Source: Fulvitalea axinellae (lineage in GTDB: Bacteria; Bacteroidota; Bacteroidia; Cytophagales; Cyclobacteriaceae). From it: DNA of 64,000 nucleotides. The notes under the pieces are model-generated. The model was not told where the DNA came from and searched no databases. It was given only the letters and a program-made list of their open reading frames with translations. Below are positions 37,430 through 46,196 of this stretch, in pieces (position 1 is the first letter of the stretch; each line of letters opens with the position of its first letter). Position numbers and translations under genes: made by a program. The stretch is taken from positions 248,001-312,000 of the forward strand of contig NZ_AP025315.1 of the NCBI RefSeq assembly GCF_036492835.1, read 5' to 3'.

Positions 37430-38644
37430 TTACTTGTTTGCCAACACCTTGATTTCCACAAAAGCTTCGGCCGAATATGCTTTGTTTCGGTAATCGGAGA
37501 CCCTTATTACTCCCACTTGCCCTGACTGACTTTTATAAGCCAATATCAAATCGTGTCCGGTATATCGCAGAGACGAAGAACTGGTCACGCCCGCTGATGA
37601 AAAACTTGGAGAATGTTGCGTTAGAATGCACTTCAGGTCTTCGGCCGTCTCTATTGACGTAAACTCTGATGCCGATATATTCAGACGGGAGAAGCCCGTA
37701 TTTCTAGTGTTTCCTGAATTCAGATAATATCTCACACTCCGTGGCTGAGAACTTGTTTCCCTTGGCGAAGCCATCCGAACCCTACCGCTGGTATACAAAA
37801 CCATATGGAAATCATTGACGCTATATGGGTAAGGCTCCGGCGAACCTCTGTCACCGTGCAACCTACCATTTCTCACTCTGATTAGACTTTGGGCTATTCC
37901 GTCCAACTTACTTGACACGGACCATACAGTATCTCCAGCAAATTCACTGGGCATCGGGACCACCTCCAATTCATAGTCAGCAGTAAGGTGTTTTTGAACT
38001 CCATTATTGATCCCCTCAATTTCAAATTGGAGAGTTTTTCCAACATGAGTACTATAAGGTGTGAAATGGAAAAACACTCGTCCCTCACTATCCGGTATGG
38101 AAACGTCTACCACATGGTCATCCAAATACGTTTTCAACGAATCCAAAGGGAACATATCGGGAGCTATCACCTCGAAAACAACAGACTTGCACGGACTGGA
38201 TTGATCCGGAATATCACCAGGAAGCAGAAGGCTTTCCGGAACAGACTTAACGTACAAAGGATAATGCGCTGACACCATCCGTGCCGAATCAAAACGCAAG
38301 GTTACCTCAAGTCTAAAATCAAGCGTATCCCCTGCCTGTGTTTCATTCGGCGTATAATCGAAACTGGTCATTGCAATCGAATCGGGCATCGTGACCTCGT
38401 TCAGAAGCTGATCGTCCAAATAAATCCTGAACTTCCCGATAAATAAACCTTGATCTGTTCCAATCTCGAAATTGACCCGTTCTCCGGGATAAGCGCTCAT
38501 GGGAGCGTCAGAAGGAATCGACATTTCTATTTTACTCCTGATCTCGTCATCAGTTTCGTTACAACCTCCCGCCACAAAAACAACCGCCAATGCGATAACC
38601 AAACCCAATCCCGAAAACAAACGAAAACCCTTCATATCTTTCAC
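37430..38644 (-). CDS. Hypothetical lipoprotein with Ig-like repeats
   Basis: This 404-residue protein has a lipobox cleaving before C28 (VVFVAGGC-NETDD). Two similar beta-sandwich-like modules of about 95 residues follow (roughly 40-130 and 140-235). Each has the pattern YPGE/DQSS..VxFEI..D, YLDD, and then TP..T..GDTL/GKTLxF. The C-terminal half (about 240-404) is of unknown type. No enzymatic motif is seen; it is likely an exposed lipoprotein of the outer membrane. Confidence 0.75.
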   Translation of the reverse strand: MKDMKGFRLFSGLGLVIALAVVFVAGGCNETDDEIRSKIEMSIPSDAPMSAYPGERVNFEIGTDQGLFIGKFRIYLDDQLLNEVTMPDSIAMTSFDYTPNETQAGDTLDFRLEVTLRFDSARMVSAHYPLYVKSVPESLLLPGDIPDQSSPCKSVVFEVIAPDMFPLDSLKTYLDDHVVDVSIPDSEGRVFFHFTPYSTHVGKTLQFEIEGINNGVQKHLTADYELEVVPMPSEFAGDTVWSVSSKLDGIAQSLIRVRNGRLHGDRGSPEPYPYSVNDFHMVLYTSGRVRMASPRETSSQPRSVRYYLNSGNTRNTGFSRLNISASEFTSIETAEDLKCILTQHSPSFSSAGVTSSSSLRYTGHDLILAYKSQSGQVGVIRVSDYRNKAYSAEAFVEIKVLANK

Positions 38645-38723
38645 GTCTGATTAAACCTTATTCGGTTACCAAACAATAAAAGACACGAAGGGTTTCCGGA
38701 AACTCAGAACCGTAGCTCCTCTC

Positions 38724-39662
38724 TTATTCTGAAAGTTTTTGGAGTAACTCTTTCAACTCACCTATTCTAGTTTCGATTTCTTCAGCTTTTGAGCGTTTCT
38801 CTTCAGCGGTTCCTTTTTTAATAACGATATCGATTTCTTTAGAATAACCGCCTAACCAAGTTGTGAAACGATCTTTTTTTGTAGTGGAACTCTTAGGTTT
38901 CGCCTCTTTAGGGGGCGTTACTTGAACTACTGGCTCCTCTTCCTTGGAACGTTCTTTTCTAACCGTTTCCAACCAAGAGCTAACGTTCACATCATTTTTG
39001 CCCAAAAACTCAATGTCACGTTTCAATAAATCACTCTCGCCGGAAAGCAGTACCCTCGCCTCATCGGCCGGCAACTTACGCACACCCGATGCGAAATGCC
39101 CGTCACGTTCTATCGTATTTTTTCCGACATGGAACTCTTCGGCAAGGCGCTGAGCGGTATTTCCAACCGAAACCCCATTTTGGGGTTTTGTCTTTTTACC
39201 TCCGTGCTCCTGCTTTTCATCAAGATATCGGAGTCCTCTCAGGTACGAGATCTGATTTTTCGAAAGGTTTCTTCTTCCAAACTGAATATTAAGCATCTCG
39301 CGCTTAACGTCAGCCATATCTGCAAGGTCGTTCCTGACTATGACCTTGTAATTAAGGTTTTTTCCAGCGTGGCGCTGGATTATCGAATACCTATTATGCC
39401 CATCGACAATGTAATAAGTCTTATCGTCCTTTTTCCAAAGCATCAACGGCTCCTTGACGATACCGTCTTTCAGGATATTTTCCTCAAGCTTTCTCAGCTC
39501 CGGCTCGGCCAAAGGCGGAATATACGTCCTGAGTTCCTCGTGTACCCTGATGCTTTGCTTTATCTTCTCCTGCTCGGCCAAGGCCTGCTCGGTGAGCTTC
39601 TGAGTAACCATAGGTTTGCGGGCACTACCCACAGTTAACGGAGCGATTTTTTTCTTAGCCAT
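38724..39662 (-). CDS. parB: ParB-family partition protein (plasmid type)
   Basis: It is 312 residues from the ATG at 39662 (MAKKKIAPL), chosen because that ATG overlaps the parA stop by eight bases (ATGGCTAA), a typical parAB coupling. The N-terminal ParB/Srx domain has YIVDGHNRYSII (about 85-105), and a central HTH region follows (about 135-190, TAQRLAEEFHVGKNTIERD). A charged linker and a C-terminal coiled-coil (about 265-312) complete it. ParB binds parS, loads DNA and stimulates ParA. A candidate parS palindrome (39170-39188) lies inside this gene. Confidence 0.9.
   Translation of the reverse strand: MAKKKIAPLTVGSARKPMVTQKLTEQALAEQEKIKQSIRVHEELRTYIPPLAEPELRKLEENILKDGIVKEPLMLWKKDDKTYYIVDGHNRYSIIQRHAGKNLNYKVIVRNDLADMADVKREMLNIQFGRRNLSKNQISYLRGLRYLDEKQEHGGKKTKPQNGVSVGNTAQRLAEEFHVGKNTIERDGHFASGVRKLPADEARVLLSGESDLLKRDIEFLGKNDVNVSSWLETVRKERSKEEEPVVQVTPPKEAKPKSSTTKKDRFTTWLGGYSKEIDIVIKKGTAEEKRSKAEEIETRIGELKELLQKLSE
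39170..39188. promoter_or_regulatory. Candidate parS site 1 (inside parB)
   Basis: AAACCCCATTTTGGGGTTT has 7-bp inverted arms and a 5-bp spacer. The same 19 bases recur at 49904-49922 and, on the other strand, at 46178-46196, and nowhere else that I can see in the window. Confidence 0.55.
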
Positions 39663-40596
39663 TCGACACTTCGTTTGCAAGTTCCAAATAATCTTCCGCT
39701 CCCGATGATTTATGATCATAAGCGAAGATATCCATTCCCGCTTGAGCGGCCTCTTTCAGCGCAACATTCAGACGAATAGCTCTGTCGTATACGCCCAGAT
39801 AACCCAAATCCTGACGGATTGCGTCAATATTTTGTTTATGCAACGACAAGCGACCGTCGTACATCGTAAACAGAATCCCCTCGATGCGCAGGTTCTGATT
39901 CACCTCGTCGCGGACACTGTCAATTGTACTGATCAAGGCGTTGAGCCCTTTTATAGAAAAAGCCTCAGGCTGAATAGTAATCATTACCCTATCAGACGAT
40001 ATAAGAGCGTTGGTCATCAAGGAGCCCAAAGAAGGGCCACAATCGATCAGGATATAATCGTAATTCTCACGGATCGGCTCCACGAACTTCTTCAGAAGGA
40101 AATTTGAGGACAAATCATTAAACTCTTTTTCTCCCGACGAAAGGTCAATATCAGACGGCACAAGGTCCGGTCCTTCTTCTGTTTTCAGAATCGGCCAGTC
40201 GGTCAAGCCTTTCAGGGCCGTGTATATGTTCTCATCAACATCGTGATAACCGAAATGAGCCGTAAGGTTCGCCTGAGCGTCAAGATCTATTACGAGTACG
40301 CTAAACCCCTTTCTTGTAAGTGCCGAGCCAAGATTCGCAACTGTAGTCGTTTTTCCTACGCCGCCTTTTTGGTTTACGACACTGATTACTTTACAGTCGC
40401 TAGGCGCCGACACATAACCGTATTTCAGCATTACGGGCCGGATTTTTTCCAAATGCTGATCATTCAATGACCTTTCTCCGTTAAGGACCTTGGTTAGCAA
40501 ACCTTGCGAAAGGCCACTTTCCAATTCAAGGCTCTTAAGAGAAAGCGCCTTGTTTTTTCTCAAAAAGGCCTTAACCTTTTCATTCGTTATATTCAT
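39655..40596 (-). CDS. parA: ParA-family partition ATPase with N-terminal HTH
   Basis: This 313-residue protein has an N-terminal helix-turn-helix (about 16-58, LKSLELESGLSQGLLTKVLNG, split) before the deviant Walker ATPase. The P-loop is KGGVGKTT (77-84), Walker A' is VLVIDLDAQAN, and Walker B is YILIDCGPS. The N-terminal DNA-binding domain marks type Ia ParA, which usually represses its own operon in addition to moving plasmids. It is followed by the overlapping parB and preceded by a consensus promoter whose -33 region sits in a palindrome. Confidence 0.95.
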   Translation of the reverse strand: MNITNEKVKAFLRKNKALSLKSLELESGLSQGLLTKVLNGERSLNDQHLEKIRPVMLKYGYVSAPSDCKVISVVNQKGGVGKTTTVANLGSALTRKGFSVLVIDLDAQANLTAHFGYHDVDENIYTALKGLTDWPILKTEEGPDLVPSDIDLSSGEKEFNDLSSNFLLKKFVEPIRENYDYILIDCGPSLGSLMTNALISSDRVMITIQPEAFSIKGLNALISTIDSVRDEVNQNLRIEGILFTMYDGRLSLHKQNIDAIRQDLGYLGVYDRAIRLNVALKEAAQAGMDIFAYDHKSSGAEDYLELANEVSNG

Positions 40597-40661
40597 CGGG
40601 ATTGGAGTTACGGTAAAAAAGTTTCATTTCGGTATTTCGGGCTTTTCGCCTTACCGTTCTC

Positions 40662-40693
40662 CAAATGTATCGGTTTGAATTTTAGTTGACAAA
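40662..40693 (-). promoter_or_regulatory. Bacteroidota-type promoter of parAB
   Basis: On the minus strand, TTTG (40693-40690), a 20-bp spacer and TACATTTG (40669-40662) match the Bacteroidota consensus exactly. It lies 66 bp before the parA ATG. Confidence 0.75.
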
Positions 40694-40703
40694 TTTTTTT
40701 GTC
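40688..40703. promoter_or_regulatory. Palindrome over the parAB -33 element, possible operator
   Basis: GACAAA-TTTT-TTTGTC has 6-bp arms and covers the -33 box. A half-site (GACAAA at about 40717-40722) lies nearby. It is a candidate site for autorepression by ParA. Confidence 0.45.
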
Positions 40704-40883
40704 TTATTTTTAATATTGACAAACAAATAAGTCTTTTGGTTTTAGTTAATGAAGAATCAAAAAATCAAACAACAGCAAATCAGTCCTTTTTAAATATTGA
40801 TGTTTTATTTTGTTTTAAATGTTTTAAATGTTTTCAGTCCTCGTAACTCCTTGTTAACCAAGGGAATATGCGTGTTGAAGTTA

Positions 40884-41311
40884 ACTAAAATGCCGTTTAC
40901 GGCAATTCTTATGCCGTTAAACAAAACCAAAATGCCGTGTAAAACTAATCTTTATGCCGTTAAACAAAACCAAAATGCCGTGTAAAACTAATCTTTATGC
41001 CGTAAGTGAAACCAAAATGCCGTATTAATGCTGTCAAACCTTTTTTTAATAAAACTAAAATGCCGTAAAAACGATATTGTTATTGTTTTAATAAGTGAGA
41101 ATATAAATTTATAAATCCAATTATCACAAAAGGAAACAAAAATACCGTTGTTTCGGTTTCATTTGACTCTAATATCATTAAAATGCCGTAGAAATAGGCC
41201 AGAATACCTTTGTATTGAAACTTAAATGCCGTATTTTTTGAACGTGATAGTTTATCCTACGGCAAAAAGGATGCTTTTAGATGTAGGTCGCCGGTATTAC
41301 GGCATTTTGGT
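40884..41311. promoter_or_regulatory. Plasmid-type replication origin with iterons
   Basis: Ten direct copies of ATGCCGT begin at 40890, 40911, 40932, 40954, 40975, 40997, 41017, 41060, 41183 and 41226. The first seven are spaced 20-22 bp, about two helix turns. The core is ACCAAAATGCCGT (exact at 40926, 40969 and 41011), alternating with a TTTATGCCGT form, so a 43-bp unit is repeated at 40922-41003. An inverted exact copy lies at 41299-41311, just before rep, and a variant follows rep at 42733-42745. AT-rich stretches (41067-41180) could be the unwinding region. Confidence 0.88.
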
Positions 41312-41348
41312 TTAGTTTCGTTTTACGTTATTTAAGTTAACTTTTGAA

Positions 41349-42725
41349 ATGGGCGATTCGCTGTTCAAGAATAACGATTACAAAATTGTTAAAAGCAATG
41401 ACCTTGTAAACTCGCGTAGCGGTTTTACGCTGACCCAGCATAGGATTATCCTTTTGATGAGCTCCAGGATTACAAACGAGCATAAGGACTTCCATGAGAT
41501 GAGGATACCTATACGGGAGATTCTGGGCAAGAAGCCGGGCGAGAACATTGGTACAAGCGCATATAAACAGGTTAGGGAAGCCGCCAGAGGGCTTACCAGA
41601 AGCTCTATAGACATTGAGCGGGGAAATAAGTGGAAATCATTCTCTTTCATCTCTGTGGCCGAAGGAGAGCGTGGAGTGCCTTATATCACCGTGAAGTTCT
41701 CGACAGAGATGAGGCCTTTTTTCCTGAGCCTTCGAGATAACTACACCAGCTATCTGTTACGCAACGTTTTCGACTTCAGAAGCGCGCACTCACTCCGTAT
41801 TTATGAATTGATGAAGCAGTATTATCCGCGGATAAAAAAGAGGAAAATAGATGTTGCTCGTCTTAGGGAGTTGTTATATATCCAAGGTAAATACAAGAAC
41901 CACAGTATGTTCCGAAAGAAAGTGATCGACGTGGCGCAACGTGAGATCAATGAGAATTCGGATTTGTATATCGAATATGAGGAGCATAAACAGGGACGCC
42001 GGGTAGCCGAAATCACTTTCCACATAAGGAAGAATGAGGCCAACGCTGAGTTCATTCCGGTTAACGGCAACCAAGATGACGTAAAAATGTTATCGCCTGA
42101 CCCAATTTCCGTTTCCGAACCCGAACCGAAGACTATTTCTATCGATTTTGATGTGGTTGAGGAGATCATTCCCGAATCTGAGGAAAAACTGCCCGCATGG
42201 TGTAACAAGCAGGCCCTTAACAGGCTGTTTGAGACGTTTGGCGAGGATTACGTGATGTATTGCGTAAAGACTATTGGAGACCGCGGAGAGATATCGAACC
42301 CTATGGGGTATTTGATCAAGGCGTTGAAAGACGGCTATTTCGAAGGCGGTTTCAAGATGAAGAAGGAAAAGGCTTTACAAAAGGCCAGAAGAAGGCAGGA
42401 AGCCGACACAAAGCGTCAGAGAGCCAAGCTAAAAGAGAAAATCAGTCAGGAGTTCGACAAATATAATAGCGAGATCAAGGCGAGATACTATAACAATGCT
42501 TCTGATGAGGATAAGGCGGAGTATTGCTTTATGATGGAGATGGCCGAGACCGAATTTGAGCGTAAACAAGGCCGTACGATTGAGCGAGGTCGTCCTGACG
42601 ATATAGCCAAGAGGCATTTCGCTACTTGGTTGATAGAAAAGCAAGGAACGGAAGAAGAGCGCGTCAAACTGTCGGTACAAGGTTACGCCGAGCTTGTGCA
42701 TAAGTTTGACTGGAACGACGACTGA
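41349..42725 (+). CDS. Rep_3-family replication initiator protein
   Basis: This 458-residue protein has the tandem winged-helix layout of plasmid RepB/Rep_3 initiators. WH1 is about 8-130 (VKSNDLVNSRSGFTLTQHRI, split; RNVFDFRSAHSLRIYELMKQY follows), and WH2 is about 135-240 (IDVARLRELLYIQGKY, KKVIDVAQREINENSDLYIEYEE, split). It continues with a linker and a long, charged helical C-terminal extension (about 330-458). It should bind the upstream iterons, melt the origin and limit copy number. TACCTTTG (41205-41212) is a possible -7 element between iterons, which would fit autoregulation. Confidence 0.92.
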   Translation: MGDSLFKNNDYKIVKSNDLVNSRSGFTLTQHRIILLMSSRITNEHKDFHEMRIPIREILGKKPGENIGTSAYKQVREAARGLTRSSIDIERGNKWKSFSFISVAEGERGVPYITVKFSTEMRPFFLSLRDNYTSYLLRNVFDFRSAHSLRIYELMKQYYPRIKKRKIDVARLRELLYIQGKYKNHSMFRKKVIDVAQREINENSDLYIEYEEHKQGRRVAEITFHIRKNEANAEFIPVNGNQDDVKMLSPDPISVSEPEPKTISIDFDVVEEIIPESEEKLPAWCNKQALNRLFETFGEDYVMYCVKTIGDRGEISNPMGYLIKALKDGYFEGGFKMKKEKALQKARRRQEADTKRQRAKLKEKISQEFDKYNSEIKARYYNNASDEDKAEYCFMMEMAETEFERKQGRTIERGRPDDIAKRHFATWLIEKQGTEEERVKLSVQGYAELVHKFDWNDD

Positions 42726-42732
42726 TCTTTTT

Positions 42733-42745
42733 ACGGCATTTTAGT
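42733..42745 (-). repeat. Iteron-like copy downstream of rep
   Basis: ACTAAAATGCCGT on the minus strand is identical to the variant iterons at 40884-40896 and 41054-41066. It begins 8 bp after the rep stop. Confidence 0.7.
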
Positions 42746-42782
42746 TCGGAATAAACCGAACCACTCCCCCATTGACTTTTAT

Positions 42783-42806
42783 TCGCCCGGAGAATCCGCT
42801 CCGGGC
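42783..42806. terminator. Hairpin between rep and amidohydrolase gene
   Basis: CGCCCGGA-GAATCCGC-TCCGGGCG is a perfect 8-bp stem without a following T-run. It may be an RNA structure or a weak terminator. Confidence 0.4.
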
Positions 42807-42831
42807 GTCAAACCCTAATACAATCAAACCG

Positions 42832-45800
42832 ATGAAAAAACTGCTCTTATGGCCCCTAGCGCTATCGCTGGCGCTATCGGGCGTAGCCCAAGACAAAGAA
42901 AAGGGCTGGGATGTGGAGAACCCGCCCGGCGAATCCAAAGAAATCAGAATAAAGACCGACGAGGGCACGTGGATGAACCTCGACGTAAGCCCCGACGGCA
43001 AAAAGGTTGTGTTTGATATGCTCGGCGACATCTACGTCATTTCGGTTGCAGGCGGAAAGGCCCGCTTGCTCAAAGGCGGAATGTCAATGGACGTACAGCC
43101 AAGGTTTAGCCCTGACGGACGGCATATTAGTTTCACTTCCGATGCCGGTGGCGGTGATAACGTCTGGATTATGAACTCCGACGGCTCCGACGCAAGGCAA
43201 GTTACCAAAGAGAATTTCAGGTTGCTCAACAACGCCGAATGGATGCCAGACGGCCAATATCTTGTTGCCAGAAAGCACTTTACGAGCGGACGTTCGTTGG
43301 GCGCGGGCGAGCTGTGGCTTTATCATATTAAGGGCGGATCGGGCGTACAGCTCACCAAACGCAAAAACGACCAGCAGGACGCCGGAGAGCCTGCCGTGTC
43401 GCCAGACGGCAAATACGTGTACTTCAGCGAGGATATGAGCGGAGGATCCACCTTTGAGTATAATAAGGATCCCAACGGCCGTATCTACGTAATCCGCAGG
43501 GTGAATACTGAGACGGGCAAAGTCCGTAATATTATTTCGGGTCCCGGCGGAGCCGTTCGTCCGCAGATATCGCCCGACGGACGCAAAATAGCCTTTGTGA
43601 GACGAGTTCGCACCAAATCGGTGTTGTTTGTCCATGACCTGAAAACAGGCGAAGAATACCCCGTTTACGACGGTCTGAGCAAAGACCAGCAGGAAGCCTG
43701 GGCCATCTTCGGCGTTTATACCTGTTTCGACTGGATGCCGGACAACCAAAACGTGATTATTTGGTCAAAAGGGAAAATCGTTAAGATCGATACCGAAACA
43801 GGTAAAGCAACTCCGATTCCGTTCAATGTGGATGTCCGGAAAAAGGTGATGTCCACCGTAAAGAACCAAAATGCCGTATTGGCCGAGAAGTTCGACTCGA
43901 AGATGATTCGCCAGGCAAAGACTTCTCCTGACGGAAAATGGCTCGTATTCAACGCTGTGGGCCATATCTGGAAGAAAAAATTGCCAAACGGCAAACCGGT
44001 TCGCTTGACCGATGATACGGAATTCGAGTTTGAACCGAACTTTTCTGCCGATGGCAAATGGCTTGTTTACGTTTCTTGGGACGATGAAAAGCTAGGAGAG
44101 ATCAGAAAACTGGATTTGACGGATAAAAATTCAAAACCTGCAAAGATCACTTCCGAAAAAGGCTTTTACAGAACCCCAACCTTCTCCCCCGACGGCAAAA
44201 AGGTTGCATATCGAAAAGACAGGGGCAACGATCATATGGGTTTTAATTTCACCAAAAATCCGGGCCTCTACTATATCGATGCCAATGGCGGAGAATCGTT
44301 CCAGATATGCGAGGAGGGCGAATATCCCGCCTTTGACAATTCAGGTGAGCGAATTTACTATATGACAGGCGGTTACCTTTTCGGCTCTTTGAAGAAAGGT
44401 TTTCACAGTATCGGTCTGGACGGAAAAGACAAGCGAACCCACTTCACATCAAAGTACGCGAACCAATTTGCCGTAAGTCCCGACGGCAAAAAGGTGGCTT
44501 TCTCCGAACTCCATAAAGTTTACCTGGCTCCTTTCCCAAAAACGGGCAAAGGAACTGATCTGTCGCACGGCGGTGGGAAATTCCCCGTGGTACAGGTTGC
44601 CGAAGATGCCGGAACCAGCCTCCATTGGTCCGCTAAGGGTGAAAATCTGCATTGGACGCTTGGAGGAGAGTATTTTACGGTAAATGCCAAAGATAGGCTG
44701 GAAGCCTTCGGAACTGAAAAACTCAAGGAATTTAAGCCCGAAAAGAAGGGCCAAAATGTTGGGTTAACTCTCAAGGCGGATATTCCCGAAGGGAAAATGG
44801 CTTTCACAAATGCCCGGATCATCACTATGGACGGCGACAAAGTGATCGAAAACGGCATTTTGGTGGTAGATGGAAACAAGATCGTTGCGGTAGGTGAAGC
44901 TTCGGCAACCAAAATGCCGTCGGATGCCAAAGTGATCGATTGTTCGGGAAAAACGATAATGCCCGGAATCGTTGACTCCCACGCTCACCTCGGAACTTTC
45001 AGGTATGGAATGAGCCCGCAACAGCAATGGAGTTATTTCGCGAATTTGGCCTACGGTGTTACGACAACCCATGATCCGTCGTCAAATTCGGAAATGGTTT
45101 TCAGCCAATCCGAGATGGTCAAAACCGGAACAATGGTGGGCCCGAGGATTTTCTCTACAGGAACAATCCTCTACGGAGCCGACGGCGACTTCAAGGCCGT
45201 AATCAACAACCTTGACGACGCCCGTTCGGCCGTTTATAGGACAAAAGCCTTGGGAGCGTTTTCCGTAAAGAGCTACAACCAACCGCGCCGGGATCAGCGC
45301 CAACAGGTTTTGCAGGCTTCACGCGAATTGGGAATCAACGTTTACCCGGAAGGTGGCTCAACATTTTTCGCCAACATTTCGCAAGTGATCGACGGACATA
45401 CGGGTATTGAGCATAACCTCCCGATCGCCCCTCTCTTCGATGACGTTATTCAGCTTTGGAGTGAAGTCGGAACGGCTTATACGCCGACTTTGATCGTGAA
45501 TTACGGTGGAAATTCGGGTGAGTATTATTGGTACCAGCACACGGACGTTTGGGGAAAAGAGCGTCTACTGAAGTTTATGCCGAGAGGAATGGTCGATTCC
45601 CGCTCGCGCAGAGTGACGCTTGTACCTGAAGAGGAATATGAGAATGGCCATATTCTTACCTCAAAGTCCTGCAAAGCACTGTCGGATGCGGGCGTTCGGG
45701 TAAACCTCGGGGCGCACGGACAGCTTCAGGGCCTTGGGGCGCATTGGGAGCTTTGGATGCTTGAACAAGGCGGAATGACTCCGCTGGAGGCGATCAGGTC

Positions 45801-46107
45801 TGCTACGCTCAACGGTGCGGTGTATCTTGGAATGGATAGCGAGATCGGGTCTTTGGAAGTAGGGAAATTGGCGGATTTGATTATCATGGACAAGAACCCT
45901 CTCGATGATATCCGTAATAGCGAATCCGTAAGATACACCATGGTAAACGGCAGGCTGTACGATTGCGAGACAATGAACGAAATCGGAAACTACGACAAAA
46001 AGAGAGGAAGCTTCTATTGGGAAGGCCAAAAATATAATCGAGGTTTTGAATGGCATTCGGAGACCAACAGCTTTATGCCGAGCAATTGCGGTTGTGGTAG
46101 ACATTAG
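42832..46107 (+). CDS. Secreted amidohydrolase with N-terminal TolB/PD40 beta-propeller
   Basis: It is 1091 residues from the ATG at 42832, chosen because it gives a clean signal peptide (MKKLLLWPLALSLALSGVAQ). The N-terminal two-thirds is a propeller with repeated SPDGK-type motifs (for example VSPDGKKVVF and FSPDGRHISF). The C-terminal part is an amidohydrolase with metal motif SHAHLG and a GKLADLIIMDKNPL end. It probably acts in the periplasm on peptides or amides; the substrate is unknown. Three exact copies of the iteron core lie inside the gene (43865, 44852 inverted, 44908). Confidence 0.92.
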   Translation: MKKLLLWPLALSLALSGVAQDKEKGWDVENPPGESKEIRIKTDEGTWMNLDVSPDGKKVVFDMLGDIYVISVAGGKARLLKGGMSMDVQPRFSPDGRHISFTSDAGGGDNVWIMNSDGSDARQVTKENFRLLNNAEWMPDGQYLVARKHFTSGRSLGAGELWLYHIKGGSGVQLTKRKNDQQDAGEPAVSPDGKYVYFSEDMSGGSTFEYNKDPNGRIYVIRRVNTETGKVRNIISGPGGAVRPQISPDGRKIAFVRRVRTKSVLFVHDLKTGEEYPVYDGLSKDQQEAWAIFGVYTCFDWMPDNQNVIIWSKGKIVKIDTETGKATPIPFNVDVRKKVMSTVKNQNAVLAEKFDSKMIRQAKTSPDGKWLVFNAVGHIWKKKLPNGKPVRLTDDTEFEFEPNFSADGKWLVYVSWDDEKLGEIRKLDLTDKNSKPAKITSEKGFYRTPTFSPDGKKVAYRKDRGNDHMGFNFTKNPGLYYIDANGGESFQICEEGEYPAFDNSGERIYYMTGGYLFGSLKKGFHSIGLDGKDKRTHFTSKYANQFAVSPDGKKVAFSELHKVYLAPFPKTGKGTDLSHGGGKFPVVQVAEDAGTSLHWSAKGENLHWTLGGEYFTVNAKDRLEAFGTEKLKEFKPEKKGQNVGLTLKADIPEGKMAFTNARIITMDGDKVIENGILVVDGNKIVAVGEASATKMPSDAKVIDCSGKTIMPGIVDSHAHLGTFRYGMSPQQQWSYFANLAYGVTTTHDPSSNSEMVFSQSEMVKTGTMVGPRIFSTGTILYGADGDFKAVINNLDDARSAVYRTKALGAFSVKSYNQPRRDQRQQVLQASRELGINVYPEGGSTFFANISQVIDGHTGIEHNLPIAPLFDDVIQLWSEVGTAYTPTLIVNYGGNSGEYYWYQHTDVWGKERLLKFMPRGMVDSRSRRVTLVPEEEYENGHILTSKSCKALSDAGVRVNLGAHGQLQGLGAHWELWMLEQGGMTPLEAIRSATLNGAVYLGMDSEIGSLEVGKLADLIIMDKNPLDDIRNSESVRYTMVNGRLYDCETMNEIGNYDKKRGSFYWEGQKYNRGFEWHSETNSFMPSNCGCGRH
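43865..43877 (+). repeat. Iteron-core copy inside CDS
   Basis: ACCAAAATGCCGT is identical to the origin iterons. The match extends to 17 bases (AACCAAAATGCCGTATT) with the copy at 41010. Confidence 0.5.
44852..44864 (-). repeat. Iteron-core copy inside CDS, inverted
   Basis: ACGGCATTTTGGT is the exact complement of the iteron core. It encodes part of ENGILVV, a common amidohydrolase sequence, so coincidence is possible. Confidence 0.4.
44908..44920 (+). repeat. Iteron-core copy inside CDS
   Basis: ACCAAAATGCCGT is an exact core match in a different reading frame (ATKMPSD) from the 43865 copy (NQNAV). Confidence 0.45.
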
Positions 46108-46140
46108 GTTTACGAACTTTTATTTTTTAGGATAAGAAAA

Positions 46141-46170
46141 ACGCCCGGGTGTAGCATCCGGGCGTTTTTT
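46141..46170 (+). terminator. Rho-independent terminator after amidohydrolase gene
   Basis: ACGCCCGG-GTGTAGCAT-CCGGGCGT is followed by TTTTT. Confidence 0.85.
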
Positions 46171-46177
46171 GTTATCA

Positions 46178-46196
46178 AAACCCCAAAATGGGGTTT
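46178..46196. promoter_or_regulatory. Candidate parS site 2
   Basis: AAACCCCAAAATGGGGTTT is the exact reverse complement of the sites at 39170 and 49904. Flanking bases extend the stem to CAAAACCCC/GGGGTTTTG. It sits just downstream of a separate, complete terminator, so it is not needed for termination. Confidence 0.55.

Noticed and set aside
40797-40985. Plus-strand ORF of 62 residues in the origin
   Set aside because: Its sequence is produced by the iterons themselves (repeated NAV/KQN patterns) and has no plausible start signal.
40890-41030. CRISPR-like array
   Set aside because: The units repeat every 20-22 bp with no unique 30-bp spacers and no cas genes. The position before a Rep_3 gene marks them as iterons.
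41121-41129. DnaA box (TTATCACAA) in the origin
   Set aside because: It lacks one position of the TTATNCACA consensus and is in AT-rich DNA where such matches are common.
38724-42725. Integrated element with identifiable ends
   Set aside because: I looked for direct repeats, a tRNA gene, an integrase or IS ends flanking the rep/par module and found none, so integration remains only an alternative to a chromid.
43084-43749. Minus-strand ORF of 221 residues
   Set aside because: It is a shadow of the propeller part of the amidohydrolase gene, with no motif or start context of its own.
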